Assembly (NCBI GenBank): GCA_001695595.3
Contig: MBPM02000061.1
Location: 310,001 to 374,000 of the forward strand
Origin: Plasmopara viticola
Lineage: Eukaryota; Oomycota; Peronosporomycetes; Peronosporales; Peronosporaceae
DNA length: 64,000 bases
Direction of reading: 5' to 3'
Numbering within the stretch: position 1 is the first letter of the stretch; the number at the start of each line of letters is the position of its first letter. Of the stretch, positions 29,375 to 39,147 are shown piece after piece. A program made the translations under genes and the position numbers. The notes beneath the pieces are model-generated. The model searched no databases and was not told the origin of the DNA. It worked only from the letters and a program-made list of their open reading frames with translations.

Positions 29375-30306
29375 GATTGACGTTGTCGGTGTCAGGAAAT
29401 GACATGCAAGTGGCGTGAGCGTATCGTTAACAGGCTATAAAGCGCAATACACTATATAACCAAGGAACTTTGGGCAGCTTCACTAAGCGATCATGCTAAT
29501 AAATTGTCTCATCCGCTAAAAGGATTATTTGTTTTTGCGTTTCACGATCCCTGACGGATTTGATCGACCAGTAGATAAAAGTAGACGTGAATTGCGTATG
29601 ATTTTCAATGTTGGAATCATATAGCGGGCGCGAAGAGAATAGCCAAGGTGCTCGCTATGAAATAATTTGCTTGATGCTTGATGCACCCCAGAAGCAAGCT
29701 TTACTATTTTCGGAAAGCTCCGAGCCTAATTGGTACCAGAGACAGCATTTTATTTTATACGTTACAGATGCTTGTAAAATAGACCCTGGCAATGAAAGAG
29801 GATTACTCATACGGCCTCGCTTTACTTATCTATTGTATCTCTCATTCGTGGACCAGCTTTTGGCTCTCCACTTTTTCAAAAGGTTGTGCTTCTAAATGCT
29901 TCAAGTTCTTCGTCAGACAGCACCTCGCACAGCGGAAGGGTGCAGTAGAAAATTAATTTAAAAATAAGATATATCTTCGGGCTTTATCAAGAAAAGGAAG
30001 AGTTACTTTACGCTTTGACATAAGACTAATACTTACCTTGGAAATAGTCAGATAGCTCGTACTAGTCGTAGTATGGAACGAAGATCAGAGAACTCCTCCT
30101 TTTAAATGCAAAAAAAACAGCAGTGCATGTAATTTGAGCTGGATAAAGACTCGTACTTCACCAATAGCGACTTATACGTCATCAAAACATTTCAAACCCT
30201 TTGATTCTCATGTCTAAGTTTCAAAAGTAAGCTCTATGGCCATCACAATCCTCTATGAATGATCTTAATAACACTATCAGACCAACAGTGTAGTAATTCA
30301 ACTTTC
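29375..30306. other. Intergenic region, no supported gene
   Basis: An AT-rich gap lies between the end of the giant gene and the 3' end of arginyl-tRNA synthetase. A 95-codon ATG frame at 29608-29895 (plus) has no recognisable domain and I do not call it. AATAAA-like tracts occur near 29498. No repeat was seen. Confidence 0.5.
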
Positions 30307-32217
30307 TCACATGCGATTCACGGGTACAACGCCAACTAGCTGTAGACCGCGTCGCAACACGGCGTCAGTCGCAGCACAGAGTAACAATCGACTGTCTCGA
30401 TGACGAGAATCGGGAAGCACCCGGCAACTTTCATAAAACCCGTGAAAGTGGCCAGAGACACGAAAAAGGTAGTCGCACAAGTAATGCGGATACAATTGTG
30501 CCAGAGCAGCTGCCACTTCGTCGTCAAATTGGGAGAGCAACAATGCCAAGGCTCGCTCCGATGGATGCCAATCAGCTGACGCCTGTGCCAGCAAATCTTG
30601 CGCTGCTAAAGCATCCTCAGAGAGTCCTAAAAAGGAGTCCCAGGACGTTTGAACATTTGTCAAACCACTGGCTTTGCGTAGAAGTCCATGCAGTCTCGCA
30701 GACGCGTACATAAGGTATACGCCCGTATTGCCCTTTAAATTAAGTACGTTGCCCATGATGAATTTGTAGTTCCGCTCGCGTTGTTGTGCCAGCTCAAAGT
30801 AGCGCACAGCAGCGTCTCCTACGACACGGTTCTGGGCATCAACTTGTTTTTGAGTCAAATGAAGAGCACTTGCCACGGCGCCAGTAGTTGCAGAAACCAA
30901 AGCCTGTCGCGAACACTCTGCGGCAGCACCATCGAGTAAATCTTCCAAGTAATCAAACGCTCCGTTGCGCGAGCTCAATTTTGTACCGTCATTTCCAAGC
31001 ACTAAGCCAAACGGCGCATGTATTAACTTGACGTCCTCTTTATCTTGTCGTTTTGTCCATCCTGCTTGTTGCGCCGCAGCAAATAAGTGCTTGAAGTGGA
31101 GTTGCTGACTCTGATCCGTCACGTACACAATTTTATCGTACTGAGTTGTATCTACGCCTGGAAAGCCATGAATCCGAGAGTAGAGACAAGTGAGATCCAC
31201 TGTAGCGTATAAAAATCCACCGTCACTTTTTCGGATAAGCATTGGTGGCTTATTTGGACCGTCTAAAAAAATACCAAGTGCTCCTTGTGATGGCACTGCT
31301 AAGCCCTTATGTTTCATTACTTCAACGACTTTAGGAACCAAGGGCATGTACGTGGACTCGCCACGTTCGTGAACATCCACTGCAAGTCGGTCAAAGATGC
31401 GCTGATAGGCTTCCCGACTTAATTGACACGCACGTGTCCACGTCTTTTGAACGTCATTGTCCACTTTAGCGTCTGTACCAAGTCGTTGCAGCTGAAGGAC
31501 AACATCGTCTACCTTGTGCTTGAAAGTTTTGTCCACTTCAAGTCTACGTTTACCCATTTCGTAGCATTTGCCCAATTGCGCATCCGTCAACGTCTCTAAA
31601 GATATTTGTTGTTCCATTAACTCGACAATGAGCGTAGCCACAGCAGATCCGACGTCGCCCGTGTGACTAATCCTAGCCACCCGATGGCCACGAAATTCCA
31701 GCAAATTGCAGATTGTGTCGCCCAGTACGGACGAGCGCAAGTGACCAACGTGCAACTTCTTGCCCATGTTTGGAGCAGCAAAATCCACTAGAATATTCTT
31801 TTGTTCGTTAGAAGGAAGAATGGTGGTACGAACACCTTCAGTGGCCATACGCACAGCTTGACGCGCTACCCATTCGTCGTGTATCACAAGGTTGACAAAT
31901 CCGCCTTTGGTGACGAATGCGTCCTTTAACAAAGGACATTTCGGATCTTGAGATGCAACTAAATTGTCTACAATGGTGGTGGCGAGGACTTCAGGCGTCG
32001 GACCCCTCAATTGAACACCCTTCTTCTTCATGCGGCTGCCTAACTGCAATGCCAGGCTAGTTTGGTAATCTACACCGCTCTGTGCCGAGCGCCGTAGTCC
32101 TAGAGAAGACGTTGGTAGAGAAGAGGCATCAATCAAAGACGATTGAGACTGTAAAGACCGACGCAGCACCTGCTCCAGATGCCACGTACATGATAGACCT
32201 GAACGGGACGCTGCCAT
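30307..32217 (-). CDS. RARS: Arginyl-tRNA synthetase (class I aminoacyl-tRNA synthetase)
   Basis: The enzyme charges tRNA-Arg with arginine using ATP. The product has 636 residues, the normal family length (about 570-660). The class I HIGH motif is present as H-V-G-H-L-R-S near residue 155, in the typical A-P-N-M-G-K context. The KMSKS-type loop is G-T-K-L-S-S-R-N near residue 411. The C-terminal DALR anticodon-binding part carries Y-L-F-R-V-S-G-H-F-H-G-F-Y-E-S-C, and the chain ends in P-V-N-R-M, much like the P-E-R-M end of many ArgRS. The ATG at 32217 is the first in frame. The first 50 residues are rich in Ser, Arg and Leu and poor in acidic residues, so a mitochondrial targeting peptide is possible but unproven. 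The block after HIGH reads G-D-V-G-S-A where most family members I know have G-D-W-G-T-Q. The start is 52 bp from the divergent zinc-finger gene. Confidence 0.97.
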   Translation of the reverse strand: MAASRSGLSCTWHLEQVLRRSLQSQSSLIDASSLPTSSLGLRRSAQSGVDYQTSLALQLGSRMKKKGVQLRGPTPEVLATTIVDNLVASQDPKCPLLKDAFVTKGGFVNLVIHDEWVARQAVRMATEGVRTTILPSNEQKNILVDFAAPNMGKKLHVGHLRSSVLGDTICNLLEFRGHRVARISHTGDVGSAVATLIVELMEQQISLETLTDAQLGKCYEMGKRRLEVDKTFKHKVDDVVLQLQRLGTDAKVDNDVQKTWTRACQLSREAYQRIFDRLAVDVHERGESTYMPLVPKVVEVMKHKGLAVPSQGALGIFLDGPNKPPMLIRKSDGGFLYATVDLTCLYSRIHGFPGVDTTQYDKIVYVTDQSQQLHFKHLFAAAQQAGWTKRQDKEDVKLIHAPFGLVLGNDGTKLSSRNGAFDYLEDLLDGAAAECSRQALVSATTGAVASALHLTQKQVDAQNRVVGDAAVRYFELAQQRERNYKFIMGNVLNLKGNTGVYLMYASARLHGLLRKASGLTNVQTSWDSFLGLSEDALAAQDLLAQASADWHPSERALALLLSQFDDEVAAALAQLYPHYLCDYLFRVSGHFHGFYESCRVLPDSRHRDSRLLLCAATDAVLRRGLQLVGVVPVNRM

Positions 32218-32269
32218 TGATGGAGAGTCGGCAGGATAACGTGGTGCACATCACTTAGGAGCCCCAAAC
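32218..32269. promoter_or_regulatory. 52-bp divergent intergenic region, candidate bidirectional promoter
   Basis: Only 52 bases separate the ATG of arginyl-tRNA synthetase (minus) from the ATG of the zinc-finger gene (plus). TCACTTAG at 32251-32258 resembles the oomycete initiator (Y-TCA-Y-TYY), 11 bases before the plus-strand ATG. The core elements must lie here or overlap the coding sequences. A later plus-strand start (ATG in frame at 32330, residue 21) would widen the gap. Confidence 0.45.
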
Positions 32270-35086
32270 ATGGCTACATTCATGACACTCACTCACCATA
32301 CGAATTCCGCATCTTCCGCATTGCCTATTATGGCGGACTCGCCACCCGCTTCGCTGTCGTGTCCCGTGTGCTTCGAAGCGTACTCGTTAACAGAAGGATC
32401 GGCCTTTGCACTACACGTGTCTTCCTGTTCACGCTCGTCGCTGTCACCGCTTGGCTCACCTTCGTCTCCCACTGCCCACTGTCCACTCTGTCTCCACGTC
32501 TATACGGCCGGAACCCCGGCCTATGAGATTGCATTCCACGAGCATGAATGCGCGCGTGTTAACAAGTTGCCAGACGAAAGCACTGACGATGGACCTTCTT
32601 CCATTGCATCAAACCGCCATAATAAGCGCCAGCGTAACGATGCGGTCACGCCGTCGGCACCAAGTGTGACGCTCTTTCCGTCCACTTGTTTTCTATGTGG
32701 AAATGGCGGCCGTGGATTGCTTCATTGTAGTGGAAAATGTGCACGTGCAGCACACCAAACTTGCGTGGATCAGCTACAGGCATTTGCTGTGGGAGAGCTG
32801 ATGTCCATCTCCGAGCGCAGGCAAGCAGCCGACAATTGGAAGTGTGCGCAATGCGTACGACATTTGCATTGGTGCCACCGCTGCGGATTCTTAGGACACA
32901 AGGCTAATGGTATGCGCAAATGCATCGTCGTGAACTGTGGCCATCACTTTCATGCCCATTGTCTACCTGCCGGAGCCAAGACAACCGGATTCGTGTGTCC
33001 ACGCCACACGTGTGTGGCATGTAACACCCAAGAGACAGATATGAAACGTTGCAACAGCTGCACATTGTGTAATCACATGACTCATTTACGCTGTCCAAAA
33101 GGAAGTGGTGGCACGGCAACTGGATTGACAGGACTGGATTCAAACAATTTGTTCGAGTGTCCTCGACACGACACAGAGACCCGCACGTCTCTGACAAATA
33201 GCTTTGATGCTACTAACTCTCTACGACAAAGACTCGCAGCAGGTGATGTGGTGCTTGTACTCGAATTTAACAACGCGCTGTTGCCTTCGAGTGCAAAGGA
33301 AGCTGCCCCTGATGCTGCAAATCACTGGGGTGTCGTTATCTCAGCGGAAGAGACGGAGCCACATAGACGTGGCAATCAGCTACTGAGTGTGCGCATGTTT
33401 GCAGATGATAATGTGCTTGTCGTACCTAACCAGTACGCACTGCGAGTCGCTACAGCTTTGGAATTTTCTCGACCTGTGGATCTTCTTTCTCACTGCTTGC
33501 AGCATCATGCGATGGTGGAGCTTCAGCTGCGTCGGATGGAAGGCGAATTTGATGAGGCTGAAGAAAAGCGTATACTAGGTGTCAGTGAGAAAGCATTCGC
33601 TGCGCGTCTCCAGGCGCTCGGTATGGCTGCAGCTCAGATCACGAGTAACACAGAGCAAGGGCTTGCACGTTGGCGCCGGTTTCAAGATCTGCCACAACCG
33701 CGACAGTATGACGGTATTGGGGACTCAGCGCCCAACTTTCTGTTTATCGACACCCGTGGACGTCGCTACGAACACGAGACAACATCCATTGAACAATCTA
33801 TTAAAGCCGTGACAGCAGACATTGGTGAAAACACGTTTATGACAGATCTTGGCAAAGACGACGGTGTCATCAACGGCACTGCGCGTGGGTCCCCGCATGT
33901 TACTGCTTCATTGCGACCGACAGAGGTTGGAAAGAGTCCGCATGAAATTGAAGGTGAGAAACATACGGATAAGAGTGTAATAGTTGTTGACGAGGCATTC
34001 TCGTCACAGCAGACCAGCACCCAAGACACAATAGTTTCGAAAACCAGCCTTAGTGTATCTGCCCACATCAGTAACACTAGCAACAAAGCGAGCGGCCTTA
34101 ATGTAAAAAAGTATAAACGGACGGTGGATAGTAATGGCTGCGCTGACGTGAAGCGTCGGAATACCGATTTGGACACATTTGCAGAATTACAAGCACCGAT
34201 TTCTACGCCCACTAACTTTCGTGGCCATCATTCTGGAGCTACTTCAAGCAGAGTACCTGCGTCTGCTACGTTACACATGTCGCCCATGGCATCGCGTGCG
34301 ATCTTTCCACAAAAGCGGAAGCAGATGACTCGCAAACAGAAACTGTTGGCTGACATGCCACCGTTGTTGCTGAAAGAATTGAAGCGTGAAGTGTTTCGTT
34401 ATCTAGAAGATGCTGACGGTTCAAGACAGAAGTCGACACGAATACCACCTGATGCTGATGCGTTCCCGTGGGCTGCTCGTACTGCAAGTTTACGCCCTGC
34501 GTTCTATAGATCCACTGTCATGCTGGGCCACAGTGGACTGCGTCGACCTGGCGTGGATGCAATTAGTCGCTTGTTGGTCAGTCAGGATAAGCGCAGTATC
34601 AAGTGTTTTGTGCAAACTACTGAGGATGACACTGATCTTACCCGGTGCTCTCACGTGGCTTCTATGAATTCATCGTCTGCGTCTCCAGGCTTCGTTTTTT
34701 TAGATCTTATGTCCTTGCACGGCTTTCGTGAGTTGGAATTGGTGGTGCGCACTCGTTTGGTGGAAGCTCTAGACTCCCACTCTCGTTACACTCGCAATCA
34801 CTTTGGCATGGATGTGCACCAAGTGCAACGTTGGCTTGAGCGGCAACGTCGCCGAAAGATCAGCGAACAACCTCCTATATTTTTGTCGTACTGTGTTATG
34901 GATGGCATACGATACCAACTCAAGCGAAAGCAATTGTCGCTCAAGTCAACTAATAAGGACAAACAGGCGTGGGTTTGCTTTTGTGCGAATGCGTGTCACC
35001 TCTCAGTCGCGATCGCTGTTCCCAGGATGCCACGAGCAGTGTCTGTGCCGATTGCATCGGCAGTCCAACAGAAAACAAGTAAGTAA
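32270..35086 (+). CDS. Tandem UBZ-like / multi-PHD zinc-finger protein (chromatin or ubiquitin-linked, predicted)
   Basis: The product has 938 residues. The N-terminus has two C2HC fingers of UBZ type: C-P-V-C with H-V-S-S-C (about residues 29-53) and C-P-L-C with H-E-H-E-C (about 65-90). Residues 140-300 form a run of three PHD-like fingers: C-F-L-C-G-N-G-G ... W-K-C-A-Q-C; C-H-R-C-G ... H-F-H-A-H-C ... F-V-C-P-R-H; and C-V-A-C-N ... C-N-H-M-T-H-L-R-C-P ... F-E-C-P-R-H. The spacing recalls the PHD arrays of NSD-type methyltransferases, but no SET domain is present. Near residue 324 A-G-D-V-V-L-V-L-E begins a possible small beta domain. The rest is Ser/Thr-rich and low complexity up to about 680, then a conserved-looking C-terminal part I cannot assign. 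UBZ fingers bind ubiquitin and PHD fingers bind histone tails; combining them suggests a chromatin reader, which is inference. No signal peptide or membrane segment. Its 3' end converges with the dehydrogenase 92 bp away. Confidence 0.9.
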   Translation: MATFMTLTHHTNSASSALPIMADSPPASLSCPVCFEAYSLTEGSAFALHVSSCSRSSLSPLGSPSSPTAHCPLCLHVYTAGTPAYEIAFHEHECARVNKLPDESTDDGPSSIASNRHNKRQRNDAVTPSAPSVTLFPSTCFLCGNGGRGLLHCSGKCARAAHQTCVDQLQAFAVGELMSISERRQAADNWKCAQCVRHLHWCHRCGFLGHKANGMRKCIVVNCGHHFHAHCLPAGAKTTGFVCPRHTCVACNTQETDMKRCNSCTLCNHMTHLRCPKGSGGTATGLTGLDSNNLFECPRHDTETRTSLTNSFDATNSLRQRLAAGDVVLVLEFNNALLPSSAKEAAPDAANHWGVVISAEETEPHRRGNQLLSVRMFADDNVLVVPNQYALRVATALEFSRPVDLLSHCLQHHAMVELQLRRMEGEFDEAEEKRILGVSEKAFAARLQALGMAAAQITSNTEQGLARWRRFQDLPQPRQYDGIGDSAPNFLFIDTRGRRYEHETTSIEQSIKAVTADIGENTFMTDLGKDDGVINGTARGSPHVTASLRPTEVGKSPHEIEGEKHTDKSVIVVDEAFSSQQTSTQDTIVSKTSLSVSAHISNTSNKASGLNVKKYKRTVDSNGCADVKRRNTDLDTFAELQAPISTPTNFRGHHSGATSSRVPASATLHMSPMASRAIFPQKRKQMTRKQKLLADMPPLLLKELKREVFRYLEDADGSRQKSTRIPPDADAFPWAARTASLRPAFYRSTVMLGHSGLRRPGVDAISRLLVSQDKRSIKCFVQTTEDDTDLTRCSHVASMNSSSASPGFVFLDLMSLHGFRELELVVRTRLVEALDSHSRYTRNHFGMDVHQVQRWLERQRRRKISEQPPIFLSYCVMDGIRYQLKRKQLSLKSTNKDKQAWVCFCANACHLSVAIAVPRMPRAVSVPIASAVQQKTSK

Positions 35087-35178
35087 TAATGACCTACAAT
35101 ACCAACGGTACAAAGAACGACAGCTACTGTGTGGTGTGTATATGTTAGACATTCATGCCACTGCTAATTAAAATTTTA

Positions 35179-36233
35179 TCAGTTCTTTGGTCCTTCAATC
35201 AGCCACTTCATTCCATTGCCAGACTTGACGTTATCAAAGGCCTCTTTTGCGTCTTCAAACGGCACCGTGTGGGTAATGAGATCCGTGACGCTCAATTTTC
35301 CAATCGCAATCATGTCAAGCGCCAATTGATAGTCACCGGCTGAATACCGGAAGCTGCCAGTAACGCGCAGCTCCTTGGCGCACATGACTCCGATCGGAAA
35401 TACAATGTCCTCTTTACCCATGCCTCCCTGTGTAAACGACGCGCCATTCCGTGCAACATAGACGGCTGTCTGGATACACGGCTCGGCCCCACTTGCATCA
35501 ATCACAACGTCAGCTCCGTCGCCCAATCCACACTTTGCGATAATTTGTTCAGCCGTATCCATGGCCGCTAAGCTTGGTTTGCTTTGAAACACATGCGTGG
35601 CGCCGTGCTCCTTTGCAAACGCTCCTCGCTAACGTCCACACCAACGACTGTCGTAGCTCCAAATACGAAGCGAGCCACTTTGCAGGTTAACAAACCCACA
35701 GGGCCTACACCAAAGACTACAACACTGTTTCCAGGGGCCACCTTTGCCTGACGACAAAAGTGAATAGCTACTGCCGTGGGTTCAAGCAACGCACCTTCCT
35801 CTAAAGTGACGTTCAACGGAAGTTTGTAGCAAAAATCTTCTGGCACGACGTAAAACTTGGCTAATGTGCCATCGTAAGGAGGTGTAGCTGCAAAGACCAT
35901 GTCCGGACACAAGTTGTACTTGCCCTCACGGCATCGCACGCACCGGCGGCACGGGACCCCGGGTTCCATGGCCACATGGTCGCCCACTTTAAGCGACGTG
36001 ACGGCAGAACCCACTGCGTGTACAATGCCAGCCGATTCGTGACCCAATACCATGGGCTTCTCCACGACATACTTGCCAATCCTGCCATGCGTGTAGTAGT
36101 GGACGTCACTGCCGCATATACCCGTGTAGCGGACTTGAACAATCACGTCGTACGGATTCCTAATCTCTGGCACAGGCCGGTCCTCAAAGGTGACGACACC
36201 TACTTTTTCAAGGACGAACGAAAGATTCTGCAT
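35179..36233 (-). pseudogene. Xylitol/sorbitol dehydrogenase (zinc MDR family), one frameshift
   Basis: This is a medium-chain zinc dehydrogenase that oxidises xylitol or sorbitol to the ketose with NAD+. The first frame (36233 to about 35620) carries the catalytic zinc ligands C40 (G-I-C-G-S-D), H65/E66 (V-L-G-H-E-S-A-G) and E151, the structural zinc cysteines 95, 98, 101 and 109 (C-R-R-C-V-R-C-R-E-G-K-Y-N-L-C), the Rossmann G-V-G-P-V-G at 175-180, and D200 at the end of the second beta strand, which favours NAD over NADP. Reading then moves to a second frame (about 35620 to 35179) starting F-A-K-E-H-G-A-T-H-V and ending W-L-I-E-G-P-K-N. The joined length would be about 353 residues, the family norm. 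One base appears to be missing near 35619-35623. Everything else is intact, so a sequencing error is as likely as a true pseudogene. It is closer to xylitol than to alcohol dehydrogenase, but substrate cannot be fixed from sequence. Confidence 0.9.
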
Positions 36234-36235
36234 TG

Positions 36236-36243
36236 GGAATGAG
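36236..36243 (-). promoter_or_regulatory. Oomycete-type initiator (Inr) of the dehydrogenase gene
   Basis: On the minus strand the bases read CTCATTCC, an exact fit to the oomycete initiator pattern Y-TCA-Y-TYY. It ends 2 bases before the ATG at 36233, so the 5' UTR would be extremely short. A TATATA run lies just upstream at about 36245-36252. No other Met occurs before residue 61, so the start call stands. Confidence 0.4.
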
Positions 36244-37691
36244 TGAGATATATAGTGACTGCTCTCAGCACGATTATTTGCCCCGTTGTCGTTATCGCAA
36301 CTTCAACGGTCCGACCGACAGTGCGACAGTGTAACAAACGGCCGACCTATAGTACCCCGATCGGTAATTATCCGATTCAAATACCGAGGTATTTCAAAAG
36401 TATATATCTAAAAGTCATAAACTACCATAGGAGTGATTGTACAAAATAAGTTATTTTATGCAGGCAATTGCACACTTCAATCCCTTGATAGTAATGGATC
36501 TTGCACCAATATCCATACATTTACTTGAGGGTGATAGATCACTTGCAATCAATCCTACACGAACGGACTTGAATTGTCGATCTAAACTCTCGCAAAAATT
36601 ATGGATCGATTCACTTTGCCACATTTGTCAGACGCACAGGTCGTGCAACTCGGGTGACTCGCTGGCTTTTGTGGGCCCAAGATAGCGTTTGTAGTCCTTC
36701 TTGCTGCCACAATACGGCATTCGCATTCTCCAAGCAGAGGTTTTGCTCTTGGCTTAAGAAATACAGGCTCGAGTTATCGTGCCGGTAGCGCTTACTTTAG
36801 GAACACTCAAGGTTTGCAATTCTTCATGGAGCGTTTTCGAGGTAGAGTTTACCTTCTTGTCACAGATGATAAAGTGTGCGTGGACTTTGCACTATAAAAG
36901 CTGCAGACTTAGTTGAAATACCATTTCACCGGATTATTACGTGTCTTGGCAGTAAATGGCAGTAAGTTATTTGACACATTTTGAGTTTTGCCAGCGCTTT
37001 AGTCTGCAAACAGAAATGCGAGCTTCATGAATGTACTCATCAGCTATAGAGTCTCGCCATCTCTGTTGGTAAGGCATCATTTCCTAAACAAGTCAAACAC
37101 GGTGGATGTGTTCTTAGCTGTTTAAGGGGAGGCCTACCACGCACGGAATTGTCCAAGTACAGACGGCAGTAATAAAGTAGACGATTCGAGTCACTCTTGT
37201 AGAGAAGTATAGCCACAAAACCCGATTTGTCGGCGAGATGCCGGTTAAGGGTAGTACATCTGTCTGCAGAAATCTGTTCCTGGACTTGCTTAATTGGGTT
37301 CGACTTATAAGCTGCTGAGCAAACTATCATCTACCGCTTGGCTGCGGCAAGATCAGCATTTGTGCCTGTACCAAGATGGTAGTGTAACGAACCTTTGTCT
37401 CGCCCAAAAACTCTAAGTAAATTGCTAACAGAAGCCGCACCCTCACAGCTGGAGAAAGACTTTGTCGAGAGCAATTATTCTAGGAGAAACCCTAGTTTTG
37501 GCAAGGATATGTGAAGAATACACATTATGAGAGCTTAATCCACAAGACAGCTCTTGAAGGAAAAACAATTTGAATCTGTACATGTATATGTACGCAATTT
37601 TGAAAGTCCATTTCGAGTCTTGGTGGCCTCTAACGCGAAAAAACGCGCACTCCGGCAAACAGATGCTGTGAATTAAATGAGTTTACCGATT
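36244..37691. other. Gene-poor region, no supported gene
   Basis: AT-rich sequence with short frames only. A 96-codon minus-strand frame at 37040-37330 shows no domain I recognise. It could be a retroelement remnant, but I see no catalytic motif. Confidence 0.4.
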
Positions 37692-37838
37692 GTTGAAGAG
37701 AGAGGTATGGAAAAACCCGTTTCAAATCGCCTTACTAATAAGATGACCTTGGATTCTTACTAAGAGAATGCCCTTAGAGCAATCCTATTAGTAAGGCGAT
37801 AGAAACCATTTTTTTGCTGCTCTCTCTTCGTTCTCAAC
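37692..37838. mobile_element. MITE-like element with about 50-bp imperfect terminal inverted repeats
   Basis: The left end starts GTTGAAGAGAGAGG and runs to ATCGCCTTACTAATAA near 37742. The right end, read on the other strand, starts GTTGAGAACGAAGAGAGAGC and runs to ATCGCCTTACTAATAG. The inner 16 bases match except for the last one. The element is 147 bp with a short central spacer and no coding capacity, which fits a non-autonomous DNA transposon. Flanking T-rich bases do not give a clear target duplication. Confidence 0.7.
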
Positions 37839-38297
37839 TTTCACTGCTCGATCACTTTTGACTCTAGCTTTTAGGCACGTATCAATAATTTGTCCTTGAC
37901 ATACATACAACGTACGCCGTGACTCAACAAGCACGATTTTTATTACGAGCTTGAGAAATTAAAACCATAGGTGTCAGTGGCCCAGTCCCATATAATAGAC
38001 TTTATGGGTAATATTTCCACATCTGCTATTTTTTTGCTTCGAATGGGATTCAAGTGAGATGCCCGCACGATGCTAAATGAGAAATACTGTAGTAATGATT
38101 TTCTCCCGAAGCTCGACAAATTGACGTTATTAAGAAGCTTATTAGCTGATATTGAAGTTTCGGTGGGTAACGCCTGCCGAAGACGTCGAATTGTGCTTCA
38201 GGCTTTTCCTACAAAAGCATATCCAAGCGCCGTCGAATGCAGGTATCAAAGTATTGCAAGCAAGTAACAAAGGCTAACGACACTGCGGGCATAGAGG

Positions 38298-38442
38298 GAA
38301 GAGACGCGATAAAGATCTAGTTTTTGGTGTGATGGGCAAATTGTAGGTAATTTTACCTATATTGAGTAATCTTCCTTTGGGAGGAGACGCTATAAAAATC
38401 CGGTTTTTATTGTGATGAGCCAATTGAAGATAATTTTACCCA
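38298..38442. repeat. Two-copy degenerate direct repeat, 62-bp unit, 83-bp period
   Basis: Copy 1 (38298-38359) and copy 2 (38381-38442) share GA-GAGACGC-ATAAA, TAGTTTTT/CGGTTTTT, TGTGATG-GC-AATTG and TAATTTTACC blocks. They are about 80 percent alike by eye. No coding frame runs through them. Confidence 0.7.
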
Positions 38443-39147
38443 CAGGTGTGATTGATTGCTAGACTGGTCGCCGTGTCACGGAAGACGTTTCTTGTTCGGA
38501 TACACTGCCACGATGGTTATTAAGACCAGAGCTATTTAGACTTCATAGATGAAAGTTTGCCGAGCTTTAAGATGAGTGCAAGGCCAACCTCCTTTGAGGT
38601 GGTGTCTAAAGCTGAAAAAGTAGAAAGCCCTACAAAAATTACATGCACACCCTCCGTTTTGTCTTGAATCAGCTTCATAGGCAGCGTGCGTCATGCGTAG
38701 GCTCAGAGATCACAAAAAAAGTAACGGCGAGCGAAGTTCTTATATGGGGTACCCACCAAAACTTGCTCTGGTACAAGAGTCGTGCACATATGTTGGACGT
38801 ATCATTAGGCAATGACCGCATGTGCAAAGCGAGCTCATTGATGCCTTGTTTGCTAAGAATGCCGTATTGTTAGAAGTTAAAATGTCGCGCTCGTCAATGA
38901 CTTTTCGTGTTCGAAGTTTAAACAAAAAGTGGCGTTTTGCAATAATCAGGTCAGTGCAGCGGTGCTTGTGCAAGCACCTTAGGAAAGGTGGCAACGCGTC
39001 CGGGAACGCCTCCTTAGTAGCGTCGACGTCTAAATTGACTCTCGTTAAGAAAAGCTGGAACGACCAGATCCACCATTCAACACAATGATGTTTTTCATCT
39101 TTATGCATCAGAGATGAGGCTTCTTGAAGGTCTTACTCTTAGTCAAA

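Noticed and set aside
29608..29895. 95-codon plus-strand ATG frame downstream of the giant gene
   Set aside because: No domain, AT-rich context and no initiator-like signal; chance frame more likely.
37040..37330. Reverse transcriptase fragment on the minus strand
   Set aside because: No catalytic motif or family block could be recognised in any frame.
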